A stretch of DNA of 64,000 bases from Panax quinquefolius (lineage: Eukaryota; Streptophyta; Magnoliopsida; Apiales; Araliaceae): contig CM035161.1 of NCBI GenBank assembly GCA_020205615.1, positions 2,305,828 through 2,369,827 of the forward strand. The letters are read 5' to 3'. Positions 38,837 through 52,940 of the stretch are shown piece after piece. Numbering within the stretch: position 1 is the stretch's first letter; each line of letters opens with the position of its first letter. Under the pieces are notes generated by a model. The model was given only the letters and a program-made list of their open reading frames with translations, was not told where the DNA came from and did not search any database. The translations under genes and the position numbers were made by a program.

Positions 38837-41658
38837 TGTGAGATCTCGAATTTTATGAAATAAAATTATTCAATTTTTCTATTTAGTAAATAGTTAAATT
38901 GATAAAAGTTTAAAGTTAAGGGTGATATATATAAAATTTTCAAAATACGCAAGTGGTTATAAAATACTCATTTCGCTTGGGAATATTCGTATGCGACGGT
39001 AGCGACCATTTCAGGGCCCCATAATGTAATAAGCTGTTGGATGAAGAAAATGACAAGTTCGAGTTTTATAAATAACGGCATAAATATTACTATTAACAAT
39101 GTTGGATTACCTGGTGGTTAAAATACGAATGTCGCTGGTTGCACAAGAAATATTACCAGAGAGCAGAGTATTTGAATTATTGATTCTTACGTATATGAAG
39201 GCACTACTCAATAATTTTTACGGTAATTATTGCTCAATATTTTATTTTATTGGTTCAATAATTTTTTGCGTTGATATTTTATATTATTGTTGTTTCAATA
39301 ATTGTCACAAAGACAAGATTTTCCATTATCGGATCAATAATTCATATTATTTGAATAATATTATTAGATAACATTATTGGCAATGTCTAGAAAATTACAT
39401 CGAGGAGAGGTTTGGTCACCTAATTCTTGCAAGAAGGAGAAATCCTTATCTGAAAGCCCCTTTTTCTGAGGAACCGCCTGGTTGTCATTATTGTGATTAC
39501 GTAATATTATTTGTGAATAATTATTTATTAATTTATATGATAAAAAATATTTGTTTGATGTGGATATAAATGATAGATTTATTTATGTGGTTATAAATGA
39601 AGGAATTAGTGTTGAGGTATTTTATCAAGATTTTATCTGAATGGAGACATTAAAAATCAAATCGGTGTTCTTAAATCTCTATCACATGAAGTTATAATTT
39701 TAATCCAAATAGTTGGATCGTTGTGATTTTTGGATATGTTATACATATATAAGTTGAGTATATGTCCACAAATTTTGAACCGTTAAAAATTAACGAATGA
39801 TTTGTTATAAATTTTAAAAGGTGTTAAAAATCATCCGTTTGTGGATTTCGGATATTTTCTGTCTGGAATTTGGAAAAACTTAAAGCTACAAAGTTGTAGA
39901 GAATTTGATTTCGTGTGGACTGAACATAAAATTCGTATTTTCTGATAAAAGGGCTATTTATTATGAATTACTGAAGTTTCAGAAAATAAAATAATTTTTA
40001 TTAAAATTGGGTGGGACCCACTTTTGGTTGTTGTGGAAGGTGGATGATTTCTGGTGGGCCCCACTTGTGGTGGCTAATATTTGGGTCAAGGAAGCATGCG
40101 TAAAAAAAAAAAATATTATTTTATTATTTAGTCTCCTTTGGCGTTCTAGCATTTTCCTATAAATAGGCGCTTAAGTTAGAATTGAAAATCATACTAGAAA
40201 CAAGTTTTCTTTCTATCTATATTGTCGAGTATATTTTTGTGAGTATTTAGATACTTTGAGAGTTGCTATTCAGTGCAAGTTTCCTTCGACTTTACATCCG
40301 ATATTCCAGTCAGAAGTACTGCTCTTTTGAGGTAAGGGATTGTAAGGGTTATTATATTTTTCAGTTTCGTAATTTTTCTAACCTTCAAAAATTCTGGAAA
40401 AATTTGAAATGATAATTTGATGAATTTTCTAGATTGTGTCAAAAAATAGCGATTTTTGGATGTATAGATTAGGAGTTGTGAATTTTATGGAAAAAAACTA
40501 TTTTAAAAGTAAACCCTTACAATTCCTTGTAGTTAACTCCAAAATTGGTTAAATTTTTATTGAGAGTACATGTATATAATAGAAGTATACTCAGTAAATT
40601 TTAGAATTTTTGGACAAACGTACAGTTTATGATAAATGTCTAAATATTCGGCAGTTTTGGCCATATGAAAAATAGTAAATGAATTTTAAAAATTCCGAGA
40701 AAAATATATGTTCAATATGGGACTATATTCTGCTAAATTCTAGAAAAGAAAATTTGTTTGTACTGATTTGGTATTTTTCATGAAAATGGACTAGTTATGA
40801 GTAAATGAATTAAATATGTTATGTGAAGTAAAAAAATTGGAAAATAGGATTTTATGGCTTGAGAATCCTATATAAGGTATATAGAGATTTTTTATGATGG
40901 TTTTGGTTATTGGTGATGAAATCTTATGATTTTGGCATTTTAGGATGATTAAATACATTAATTAGTAAAGTGTAAACAATTAAAATAAATTATTTATAAG
41001 TTTAAGAAATGATTAAAATATTGTTGTAATATTAATAATATTAGATTATGAGATTATTAAGTGATTGATAATATTTGGATTAAGGTGTTATTAACACATT
41101 GATTTATGATTAATAATATTAGTAAATAAATTTAATGTTATTATATAATGAATAATATTAAATAGAGTTTAAAAGAGGAATGATGAATTGTTAATATTAA
41201 GCTAATTTTAATAATATTAGTAAATGAATTTAATATTATTATATAATGAATAATATTAAATGGAGGTTATAATATAATGATTAATGTTATTATCTTCGTT
41301 AAATATTTGTTGAAATATTATTCAAATTATTTTTGATATAATATTATTCTTGAATTTTACTCCACAATTGGTGATCATGTTGACAATTTGGACATTATTG
41401 AATTTTGGATAAATTATATTGTTAAAGTTTTTAATATTTATCCTTTATCTCATTTGATTGATTCTTTATATCATTGTCATCATTCTCATGCTTATATTGT
41501 GTTGAAAGTCATCTATGGCCAGTAGTGCATAGATGGACTTGGTATGATTATGATCAGGGATTATTCGGTATAATCATGACCGTAATGTTACAAATGATGT
41601 GGTAAAAGTCATCTTTGGCCCGTAGTGCATAGATGGACTTGGTATGATTATGACCAGG
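38837..41658 (+). mobile_element. LTR-retrotransposon segment in plus orientation
   Basis: It starts tgtgagatctcg and for 1.3 kb matches the reverse complement of the family-A U3, with a TATA box at 40158-40165. From about 40450 it matches the reverse complement of the B internal AT-rich region (for example 53100-53560). No coding frame survives. The composite nature (A-like U3, B-like interior) is seen in the sequence; how it arose is not clear. Its far limit is set by a new LTR start at 41659. Confidence 0.6.
40158..40165 (+). promoter_or_regulatory. LTR TATA box, plus orientation
   Basis: tcctataaatagg lies about 1.32 kb from the LTR start, the same distance as in family-A LTRs (about 1.31 kb). 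Confidence 0.5.
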
Positions 41659-41847
41659 TGTGAGACCCCAGATTTTATGAATAAAGATTTAAATTTCTCG
41701 AAATATTTTTTATTAGGGTGTGGATTTGATATAATATTATAGTTGTGAGTAATATTTATAAATTTTGTAAAGTATGCAAGTTGTCGTATAATATTCGATT
41801 GGTCGAAGAATATTCTTTTTGTCGGGGAATATTCGTACGACGGCATA
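41659..41847 (+). repeat. Truncated LTR start, plus orientation
   Basis: tgtgagaccccag begins a reverse-complement copy of the B-type LTR end. It is cut off after 189 bp by the A2 LTR at 41848. The remainder would lie beyond the nest, outside the window. Confidence 0.6.
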
Positions 41848-44653
41848 TGTGACGCCCCCAAAATAGGTCCATTCCATCCAACCCATTCTGAGTCGCCAAA
41901 TACATGGTACAGAAATAACTAAAACTTTATTAATACATTTGTCGTGCAAAATAGGACAACATATATACTGTGAGTTTAAATACAATTATTGTTTTCTAGA
42001 CAACATACATACCCAAATAAATCCTCATTATTGATACACTATTTTACAGAATAGTGAAGACTACTAAAATAACTATCTAGAACAATCACTCCACACCCCG
42101 ACTAGTTCCTGCTATAATCACGCTTCCTGAGAAGAAAAATGGAACAACAAGGAAAAGGGTGAGCTCAACTAGCCCAGTAAAGAATGTTATGACTAAGATA
42201 ATGTACAACAAATTATCGTTAGTCTTCAACAGGGAAAAATCTGATAGAATACAATAGACAACAAGTTTCAGATCAATATTCGCAATGAAATAATAATTCA
42301 TGTAAGAGTTACGTAGAGAATGAAATCTACTATAATCTATGAATTTAATGGTCCATCATCAATATTTTATCCCTCGTAACATCAATCAATATTCATCTCA
42401 AATCAAATATTCATCATCTTTGCACTACTGTGCCAAAGATATTCACCAAATGGGTCATGCTCATCTAAACACTGCTCATCTTTGCACTACGGCCAAAGAT
42501 ATTAATCACCTGGTCATGTTCATCTCAACACTGCTCATCTTTGCACCACGGACCAAAGATATTCATCAAGAAATCATTCATCTTTGCACTACGTGCCAAA
42601 GATATTCAAGAATATCATCATTTAGGACCGAGGATGATGAAAATATTTTAAAGGAAACGAATCCAAAGGAAACAAAAGAACAATATTAAGGATTCAGTAT
42701 TTTAAACAATCCAAGTTCAAAAATACTTCATAAGTAATCGAGTGGAGTAAAATTCAAGAATGATCAAAACATGGATACAATCAAAGCTAGTATCCGTAAT
42801 AGATATTTTGGATAAAAAGAAGAAATTTCATTTTTCTAGGTGAATAAGGTCAGATACGTGAATAAGGCCGTATACGTGAATAGTAACTCAGACACCAAAA
42901 GATAGAAATTTCATAAAAAACATCTTCACGCTTTCGTGAATAGTACTCGTGAATAAGAACTTCGTGAATAAGAACTCATGAATAAGAACTCGTGAATAAG
43001 AACTCTGAATAAGAACCCGATATGAAAAAGTTCCAAATTTGATAAAAATTTCCAACCAATATTTCTAAGATAATGATATTGAAGAAATAATATCATTTTC
43101 GAATAAAATAACATCCCTTACCTCGAAAGACAAGATTTTTAGTCAAAACACAGGATATAAGCTATGACTTGAACTTGCACCAGATATCAACACTCAAAGT
43201 ATACTCACAAGAATACGCCAAAATATCAGAGAGAGAAATAGAGATAAAACTTCAGGTTTTCGGTATGATTTTCAATTCTAACCTAAGCTCCCTATTTATA
43301 GGAAAATGCTTGTAACACCAAAGTAGAAAATTGAATATAATAATATTATTTATAAACAAAATTCTTAGCCCACCTTTTGAAATCTGATTTCAGCCATAGC
43401 ACATGTTAAATGAGGTTCACAAACTCACCAAAACGCGTTTTTCTCAAAATAATTAATTAAAACTCCCAAAAATCAATTATTTTAACTCCCAAACTTCAAT
43501 AATTCATAACAAATATCCCTTTTATCGAAAATTTGAATCTCACGAGTTTTTATAGGAAATTCAATTCTCTACAACTTTGCGTAATAAAGTTTTTCCAAAT
43601 TCCAAATGTAAATCGACCCAAATTCACAAACGGGTGATTTTACTGTGCTATAATCAAATTTCACCAAGAAATGGGTCCACTAACACACAAAACATGTGTT
43701 AAACATTTAATCCAACAAAAATACTCTTTCTCCTCATTTATTCATATATCGCACATTCATTATAAAAATATCACCGTTAATATATTATTAAAATAATATA
43801 TTTAAATGAATTATTTTATCGTAAAAAGATAAAATATTAATTTTCAACAATTGTCACATTAAAATTTTCTCTATCTATATCCACATAAAATCAATATTTT
43901 CTCATCATATAAATCAATAATTAATTATTCACAAATAATATTACAGAATCACAAGATCTTGCAACTGTGCCGCTCCTCAGAGTTAGGGGCTTTTCAATAA
44001 GGATCTCTCTCTCATCTTGGCGCGCAATTAGTGACCAAGCCTCTCCTTGATGTAACTTTCTAGACATTGCCAATAATGTTATCCAATAATATTATTCAGA
44101 TAATATGAATTATTGTCTCGATAATGGAAAATATTGTGTAATGACAATTTATCAAAACAACAAAGAATATAAAATATCAACGCAAAGAATTATTGAATCA
44201 ATAAAATAAAATAATCGAATAGTAATTACCGTAATAATTATCGAAAAGGCTTCTTCACGTAAGAATCAATAATTGGTGCAATACCGCAAAGCCATCTTGC
44301 TCAACAACGCCAGACATCGTGTTTTAACCACCGGGTATTCCAACCAGATAATCTGTGAATAATCAAGGCCGTTATTTATAACAACTTATACTTGTGCGTT
44401 TTCTTCATCCAATTGCTTTCCGTTATGAGCTCATTAAAAGGTCGCTACCGTCGTATTAATATTCCCGACAAAGAAGAATATTCCACCACCAAACTAATAT
44501 TTCCCTACAATAATGAATATTTTATAACAACTTGCTTATTCGAAATATTTACGATTTTACCCATAACTAACCACATTAATCAAATCAACCCTTACTATTT
44601 CAAAATAATAAATAGAGGAAATTCCATTTTATTAAAAAATTTGGGGTCTTACA
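41848..44653 (-). repeat. A2 3' LTR (2806 bp)
   Basis: It runs from tgtgacgccccc to gggtcttaca and matches the solo LTR at 1455-4120. It carries four to five units of catctttgcactac..ccaaagatatt (42410-42615), a run of cgtgaataagaact repeats (about 42840-43015) and a minus-strand TATA box (about 43291-43300). The polypurine tract follows at 44654. Confidence 0.85.
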
Positions 44654-47534
44654 ACCTCCCTCCTTATGAAATTTCGTCCTCGAAATTGACGACGCATTGT
44701 GTGTTTCAAAAGATGAGAATACCTCGCTTTCATTTCCGCTTCCAACTCCCGTGTCAATTTCTCAATAGCATGGTTTCTCCACAAAACTTTAACTTGTGGT
44801 ATAACCTCGAGACATAGGACTTGTTCTTTCCTATCCAAGATCTTGACAGTACCTCCTCGCACGTTAAGTCTTCTGGCTATCTCGTCCGGTTCTAACTCAA
44901 TGACGTGGTTCGGTCGTCCACATATTTACGTAACTTCGACACGTTAAAAACGTTATGAACACGCGCCATACTTGGCGGTAAAACGAGTCTATAGGCCACG
45001 GTTCCTATTCGATCGAGAATTTCAAATGGATTAATAAATCAAGGTTTGAGCTTTCCTCACCTCACCGATTCTCGCTTTTGAAATAACAACTTCTTGCACC
45101 TCCTTCTTCAAATTTATCATTCGGATGCAGTAGCTTGAACAACTTTAACTTTATCGATTAAAGTTGATTATACTCAGATATCATCACGTGGGTACCTAGA
45201 GTTTTCATCTCCATCTCTATTATTTGTAAATTATACAAAATTAGTCTTTGACAATATCGCACCGTGCTTGTATAACGATCTTCTACTCAACACGTACCTA
45301 CCACGCTCGCTTTTCCAGATGGCATGGGCGTAACATGTCTTTGAAATGAGTCTCTCTCGAGTTCTTCAAGCTCTTCCCACAATCCTTGCTCCATTCGAAT
45401 TTTTTATCTCTACGAGTCAATTGCGTTAATGGAATAGCGATTCGAGAATATCCTTCAACGAATCTCCGATAATAACCAACTAAGCTTGTAAAGCTACGTA
45501 TTTCGATTACCGACTTAGGTTGTTCTCAATCGTGACTCATATCCCACCTTGGATAAGACGCGTTACAATGACACCTATCGCTTTACTATCGCATCTAATA
45601 TGGTGTCCCCTACAGAGAGTCGGCGGTGCATTCCACAAAGGAAGTCACCAGATAAAGGCTCAGTACCAAATTTATAGTTGAATTTTAACTCCTCAAGTTC
45701 AATAGAGCCATTCGATATGAGATTTTAGAAATGAGTTTTGTACCGGGTTCAAAGTCGATACAAAATTTAATATCAGGCTTTGGGAGTAAACCAAGGAATT
45801 CTTCAGGAAATACGTCAGGAAAAATCAATAACAACATTAATATTATTCAAATCTAACGTGTCTTTATTCAAATGCATAACATGGACTAAGAAAACTTGAC
45901 ATCCATAATAAACGAATGACTTCATGGCTTGATATGAAAATGTTTGACTACAATGGTTTGATTACTTGAATTTGAATAACAAAGTTGCTTAGGAATATGA
46001 AAACTAACAACCTTACGAAAAGTAATCAATTTTGCATGATGAGTAGTTAACCTTAAAATCACATCAAAAGCAAATATCTCTATAGAAATAAGGTTAACGG
46101 TGTAATGTGATAGTGCCAACCGAATCAAGCAAGATTTCTAAACAACGGATGTAATGAAAGTTTCTCCTAACTGAGTCTCCATAAATAGGTCAAAGTCTAA
46201 TTTCTCCGTAGTCAAGTTCAAACGTTGAGCGCAAGCAAGAGAGATAAAAGAATGGGTAGAACCCAGATTCTAGTAAGGTATAAACTTCGCAAGAATTTAT
46301 AATTAACTAACCTGCTAACTTCGTCGGGTTCTCGATTTTGACCGGCCACGACAAACGCTCTTCCAGAACCGTTGACTTTGACCTTTCGGGACATCCTTTT
46401 GAGTCACCATTCCGCTTGACTGGGTTTTGATACTGCATAATCTCGAGCGATATGTCCTTCTTTTCCACAATTATAACATACCTTAAACTGTCAGGCAGGC
46501 CATTTGGTGATATGTCCCTCTTTCCGTGATTTGTAACATACGACCGGTGGTCGTTCTCCTCCCTTAGAACCGATTCTTTCCAAGACCGCTGCCTTCACAT
46601 GGTCATTGTTAAATCTCTCTTTTAAAATCTCCTCCCGACTCGCTTCTTCTTATTTTCATGGCCATGATTACCACCAGAGTGGTTACCGCTTTTATCCGTA
46701 TTCTTCTTTCTCCTTGGTTATCGTTATTCGATGATCGCTATCTTGAGTATGATCCTCGTTATGGTCCCTCGGTTGAACGCACTCGTTATCTCGCTTCTAA
46801 CAATCGAGCCATGTTGACAACATCTCGAATAGAGAGAAAATTTATGAGAAATAAGATATCGACGTACGCGGGGTTTCAAACCTCTCGTAAACATCCGCGT
46901 CATACGCTCCTCATTCTCCACCAAATGAGGTGCAAACTGGATAACTCGCGAACTTCGCCTCGTCTTGATCGGGACACCGCCATGTTATTCGCTTCCGCCT
47001 AATAAACTCCACTTCCTTCATACGACGAATACTTTCGTGGAAGTACTTTGTCATTGAATCTGCTTTCAAACGTCTCCCACGACATGCCGAGTGCAAATGG
47101 ATGGGTACGCTTCACGATTCCCACCAAGAATCCGCCTCACCGTTTTAACATAAAGTAGCGAATGGAACTTTCTCTCCTCCGCATCCTAAGACATCGAATA
47201 TCTTGGTAATTTGTTTGACCCACGCCTCGCCTTTAATCGGATCCGCTTTCCTGCACTCGTGGTCCCACTCTTTCGAATCGTCGGGCCGTGACCACCCGTG
47301 AATTGCTATCATTTCCTCCTCAGTATTTTGAACACGAGTCTCTCTCGTGCCCGATTTTGCATGAATCGCAAAAAGCTTCTAAACATCCCCTCGTTCATCA
47401 TCCGCTTCGGTGGTGTTGTTCACATGAGGTACATTGCCCACTGTCAGACGCTCTCCTCGTTGGTAAAGACAGCATCTCCACGGCCTCATTTACTCCAATC
47501 GTTAATATTATCGATCAACATTCTCAAATCATGT
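44654..47534 (-). pseudogene. Decayed Ty3/Gypsy gag-pol of A2 (internally deleted)
   Basis: Read on the minus strand from 47534 down: a gag-like region (47530-46560); a CCHC zinc knuckle (CYNCGKEGHIARD, about 46440-46490) with a decayed second one beside it; a protease region with a 'STHSFIS' motif (about 46300); a protease/RT junction like 'DVFPEELPG' (about 45770-45830); an RT/RNase H piece with YRRFVEGYSRIA (about 45440-45480); and the polyprotein end with VKVLWRNHAIE, typical of chromovirus chromodomain ends (44700-44862). Frames are broken many times and most of RT and integrase is missing. It looks Tekay-like, but this is inference. No PBS or 5' LTR of A2 remains visible before B3 starts at 47535. 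Confidence 0.75.
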
Positions 47535-49332
47535 TGTGACGCCCCCAAAATTAGGTATACGCCACCCATCTTGGGTCGCCACTTACATGGTACATAAATT
47601 TAAATACAAACTTAATTATACATCCGTCGGTAACATACGACAATACATAAACCGAGAGTTCTAATAGAATATTGTCATTTAGACAATATCCATACTCAAG
47701 GAGTCCTCATTACATTTATTGTCACACTATTTATCGAATAGTGAGGACTACTAATGCTATCTTGGGACCATCACTCTTTTCCCGACTCGTCCCCAAATTT
47801 ATATTCTCATTTCCTCAAGAGAAAACGGTGAAAGAAAGGGTGAGCTCAACTAGCCCAAGAAGAAATATTATAACTAAGATAATGCGTAATAAATTATCAA
47901 TAGTCTTCAACAATGTTAAACCGATAAAATACAATAGACAACCGCTTTAATCTGCAATTGAATATGCAATCCATTAAAAGAGTCAAGTAGAAAATAAAGT
48001 CTACTATCTTTTAGGTTTTAAAAGGTTTTCATCAATTTTATCACTAAGACTCGGTTTAATGAATAAACCACAATATCTAATCATCCCCGCACTACTGGCC
48101 AATGATTTTCATCAAATTATCAATGGTCACGACTATACCGAATCACCCTCGGTCATAATCATACCAAAATTATCCATCAACGCATTACAGCCACTAAGGA
48201 CTTTTGTCACATCATTTATATCAAGCCATGATTATACCGAATGATCCTCGGTCATAATCATACTAAGTTCATCTATGCACGTAAAGCCAAAGATAACATA
48301 ATATAACATGAGGATGATGACAATGACATAATAATTCAATAAAACAAGTTCAAGAATTATTTTATCCAGAATTATTAACGCCCAAATTGTCAACATGATA
48401 TTGTTTTGTAGAGTAAAATTCAAGAATGATCAAGAATATTTCCATGAAAAGATCTTTGGATGAAACGCAAATATCAAGGATATTCTACTAAATTCATGGA
48501 GTATAAGTCAAAGTTTTAACCAACCTGGGTATAATAAAGAATGGAATAACAAAAGAAATCACCATGCATGCGATAGAATCGCATGACAAAAGTTATTCCA
48601 ATGTAATAATAAATAACGGAACCAGTCCCGGCAGAAACGCATGAGCATGGATGTTCCAATGTAATAATAATAAAGAGGCGGAACCGTGTCGGGTGTAAAA
48701 CACATGCATGTGATGTTCCAATGGAATAATAATAAAGATCGAACCGTGTCCAGGTGTAAAACACATGCATGTGATGTTCCAATGTAATAATAATAAAGAG
48801 CGGAACCAGTCCTGTAAAACACATGCATGTGATGTTCCAATGTAATAATAGAAGAATGTCACCAAGTATAGGTAAATCCGAGACAAAAGTTATTCCAATA
48901 GAATAATAAGCAATGGAATAACAACAGCTTCTCTTCATGAATAAGAAAGAATAACACCCTTTATTTAGTACAACAAATAATATTCCCTACCTTAGAAGAA
49001 ATTTGAATATTGGAAAAGTGAAGTAAGAAAATACTTTTCTTTTCTCTCTATAGCTCTCTAGAGTTTCAGTGAATTCGTAAGAAATAATGAAGGAATGAGC
49101 TTTTATTTATAGAAAAACCGAGGGTGGCTTTCGTCTTTAATGACGGTCAAAAATGACTCTTGGTAATATCAAGAGACAACTACTATTCATGAAGGGTAAT
49201 TAACCTTGGAACAATCAAGAGGCGGTTATCTCTTGGTAATATCAAGGGACAACTACTATTTGCGAAGGGGTAATTACTATTGACGAAGGTAATTACTATT
49301 GACGAAGGTAATTACTATTCACAAAGGTAATT

Positions 49333-51690
49333 TGTGACGCCCCCAAAATTAAGTATACGTCACCCATCTTGGGTCGCCACTTACATGGTACATAAATTCA
49401 AATACAAACTTAATTATACATACGTCAGGTGTAACATACGACAATACATAAACCGAGAGTTCTAATGGAATATTGTCATTTAGACAATATCCATACTCAA
49501 GGAGTCCTCATTATATTTATTGTCACACTATTTAATGTAATAGTGAGGACTACTAATGCTATCTTCGGGACCATCACTCTTTTTCCCGACTCGTCCAAGC
49601 TATATTCTCATTTCTTGAAGAGAACAGTGAAAGAAAAGGGTGAGCTCAACTAGCCCAAAGAAGAAATATTATGACTAAGATAATGCGAATAAATTATCAA
49701 TAGTCTTCAACAATGTTAAACCGATAAAATATAATAGACAACCGGTTTAATCTGCAGCGGAATATTAATCCATTAAAAGAGTCAAGTAGAAAATAAAGTC
49801 TACTATCTTTTAGGTTTTAAAAGGTTTTCATCAATTTTTATCACTAAGACTCGGTTTAATGAATAAACCACAATATCTAATCATCCCTCGCACTACTGGC
49901 CAAGGATTTTCATCAAATTATCAATGGTCATGACTATACCGAATCACCCCCGGTCATAATCATACCAAAAACTATCCATCATCGCATTACATACTGAGCC
50001 ATCGAGGACTTTTGTCACATCATTTATATCAAGCCATGATTATACCGAATGATCCTCGTCATAATCATACTAAGTTCATCTACGACGTAAGCCAAAGATA
50101 ACATAATATAACATGAGGATGATGACAATGACATAATAATTCAATAAAACAAGTTCAAGAATTATTTAATCCGGGAATTATTAACGCCCAAATTGTCAAC
50201 ACGATCATCGTTTTGTAGAGTAAAATTCAAGAATGATCGTAAGAATATTACCATGAAAAGATATTGGATGAAACGCAAATATCAAGAATATTCTACTAAT
50301 TTCATGGAGTATAAGTCAAAATTTTAACCATTTGGTATAATAAAGAATGAAATAACAAAGAAAATCACCACGCATGCCAGATTGCATGAAGCAAAGTTAT
50401 TCCAATAGAATAATAATAACGGAACCGTGTCGGTGAAATTCACACCAAGCTGGGATGATCCAATGTAATAATAAATGAATAATAATAAACAATGGAACTG
50501 TGTCCGTGTAAAACACACGCATGTGATATTCCAAATGTAATAATAAATGCGGAATAATAAACAATGGAACTGAGTCCGGGTGTAAAACACATGATGCATG
50601 GATATTCCAAATGTAATAATAAAGAATGGAATAATGAAGAAGATCACCAAGTATAGGGGATTCCACGATACAAAGTTATGTATAAGGTATACCACTTTTA
50701 TAGGTTATTCCAATGTAATAATAATGAATGGAATAATGAAGTTCTCTTCATGAATAAGAAAGAATAACACCCACTTACGAGTACAACAAATAATACCCTT
50801 ACCAGTAAAAAGTTAACTTTGGATATCAAAGTAGTGAAGTACCGTAATACTCTTCTTCTTTCTCTCTATAGATTTTCTCTCTATAGCTTCTCTCTATATA
50901 ATTTCTCTCTGTAGTTTCAAATTGAATTCGTAAGAAAATAATGAAGGAATGAGCTTCATTTATAGGAAAATAGAATGCATAGTAATTAATCCATGAACGG
51001 TCCAGATTGATTTACTTTTAATTTGACTATCCATATTTTAAGCAAAATCTTTTAAATAAAATATAATATATTCTATTTATATAAAAACATTTTACTATGC
51101 AAACACTATGCAACACTATGCAAAATACTACGCAACACTACGCATAATAAAATATAATATATTCTATTTATGAATAACTTTAATAAAGTATTACATTTTA
51201 TATAAAAGATGTTCTGTTTTATTATGTTAATAATACTGAATAAAAACAAAACGTCATTATCGCTATAATAATTCATATTATTAATCGATAATAATGGAAT
51301 CAAACCGAAAGTGACTTCTCACATAAAGATAATAATCAATGGTGTGCTACTACGCAACCACACGACACGACATCGTACTTTTACTACCGAAGTAGTTCAA
51401 CAAGATCAACAGTAAAACTTCCGCGGTTATTTCAATAAAATATTTTTGTCGTTTTTCAATCCGACAATAATTACATTATGTGTGGTCCATCAATGATTGA
51501 GTCAGTTGTATTTAATATTCCCCGCTAAACCAAATATTCCCGACCAATCGAATATAATATAACCACTTGCATACTTTGCAAAATTTATAAATACTACCCA
51601 CAACTATAATATTATCTCAAATTCACACCATAATATTAAAAATTATTTCGACAAAATTTAAATCTTTATTGATAAAATCTGGGTCTCACA
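49333..51690 (-). repeat. B2 3' LTR
   Basis: It runs from tgtgacgccccc to gggtctcaca. It has the 60-bp array (50395-50625) but lacks the 33-bp and 19-bp U3 arrays of B1 and B3. Instead it has repeats of ctatgcaacac (about 51097-51140) upstream of a TATA-like box (about 50957-50966, minus strand). Confidence 0.85.
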
Positions 51691-52160
51691 ATCTCCCTCC
51701 TTATGGAATTTAGCCACTCGAAATTAGGTTACGTATTCGGTATGATAAAGAGGTGAGGATACCTTGAATACCTTTATCGTTAAAAATATTAAATTCATCT
51801 TCGCAATCCTACCAAAGATATTCATTAACAATTCATCTTTGCATTCACAGCCAAAGATATACAAATCAGTAAAACCAATAATCTTTGAGACGCAAATGAC
51901 CTAATAGTATCACGACCACGTATTATCCATGCGCACTAATCGCCAAGGATATTCGTGTTTTCAATTACTGATCATGATTATACCGAATAATCCTTGGTCA
52001 TAATCATACCAAGTCTATCAATGCACTACGACCAAAGATGACTTTTACCACATCCATGAATTAATATTTCATTGTTGAGACTCAGCTCAATAATTAATCC
52101 ATATCATCGAATCATCCCTACACTACAGGCCAAGGATATTTATTAGTATCACGACCACGA
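51691..52160 (-). other. B2 polypurine tract and adjoining non-coding interior
   Basis: The polypurine tract with the last 'FE'-type codons is followed by sequence shared with 6101-6560 and 59144-59590, with repeated ccaaagatat blocks. Nothing codes here. Confidence 0.55.
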
Positions 52161-52940
52161 ATTATCCATGCACTACTGCCCAAAGATAATCGTGTATTCA
52201 TTAAGTATCACGACCACAAATTATCCATGCACTACTACCAAAGATAATCGTGTATTCATTAGTATCACGACCACAAATTATCCATACACTACTACCAAAG
52301 ATAATTGTGTATTCATTAAGTATCACAACCACAAATTATCTATGACTACTACCAAAGATAATCGTGTATTCATTAAGATCACGACCACAAATTATCCATG
52401 CACTACTACCAAAGATAATTGTGTATTCATTAAGATTACGACCACAAATTATCCATGCACTACTACCAAAGATAATCGTGTATTCATTAAGATCACGACC
52501 ATAAATTATCCATGCACTACTACCAAAGATAATGTGTATTCATTAATATCACGACCACAAATTATCCATGCACTACTACCAAAGATAATCGTGTATTCAT
52601 TAGTATCACGACCACAAATTATCCATGCACTACTACCAAAGATAATTGTGTATTCATTAAGTATCACGACCACAAATTATCCATGCACTACTACCAAAGA
52701 TAATCGTGTATTCATTAAGATCAAGACCACAAATTATCCATGCACTACTACCAAAGATAATTGTGTATTCATTAAGTATCACGACCACAAATTATCCATG
52801 CACTACTACCAAAGATAATCGTGTATTCATTAAGATTACGACCACAAATTATCCATGCACTACTACCAAAGATAATTGTGTATTCATTAGTATCACGACC
52901 ACAAATTATCCATGCACTACTACCAAAGATAATCGTGTTT
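52161..52940. repeat. 57-bp tandem array, about 14 units, in the B2 interior
   Basis: Each unit contains atccatgcactactaccaa, agataatcgtgtattcatta and cacgaccacaaatt. Many neighbours alternate between aatCgtg and aatTgtg, giving a 114-bp higher-order period. B1 has about two units (6572-6680) and B3 about four (59600-59825). Since 57 is a multiple of three, a long antisense frame appears by chance. Confidence 0.92.

Noticed and set aside
46658..47002. 114-codon plus-strand frame in the A2 interior (and 47288-47597)
   Set aside because: It is antisense to the decayed gag region recognised on the minus strand, so it is incidental.
52168..52818. 216-codon plus-strand frame of repeated TTTKDNRVFIK units
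   Set aside because: It exists because the repeat unit is 57 bp (19 codons) and lies antisense to the host retroelement. Other units shift frame, so it is not a conserved protein.
52161..52940. CRISPR-like regular array
   Set aside because: The whole period is conserved with no unique spacers, and the genome is a plant. It is a simple tandem repeat in a transposon.
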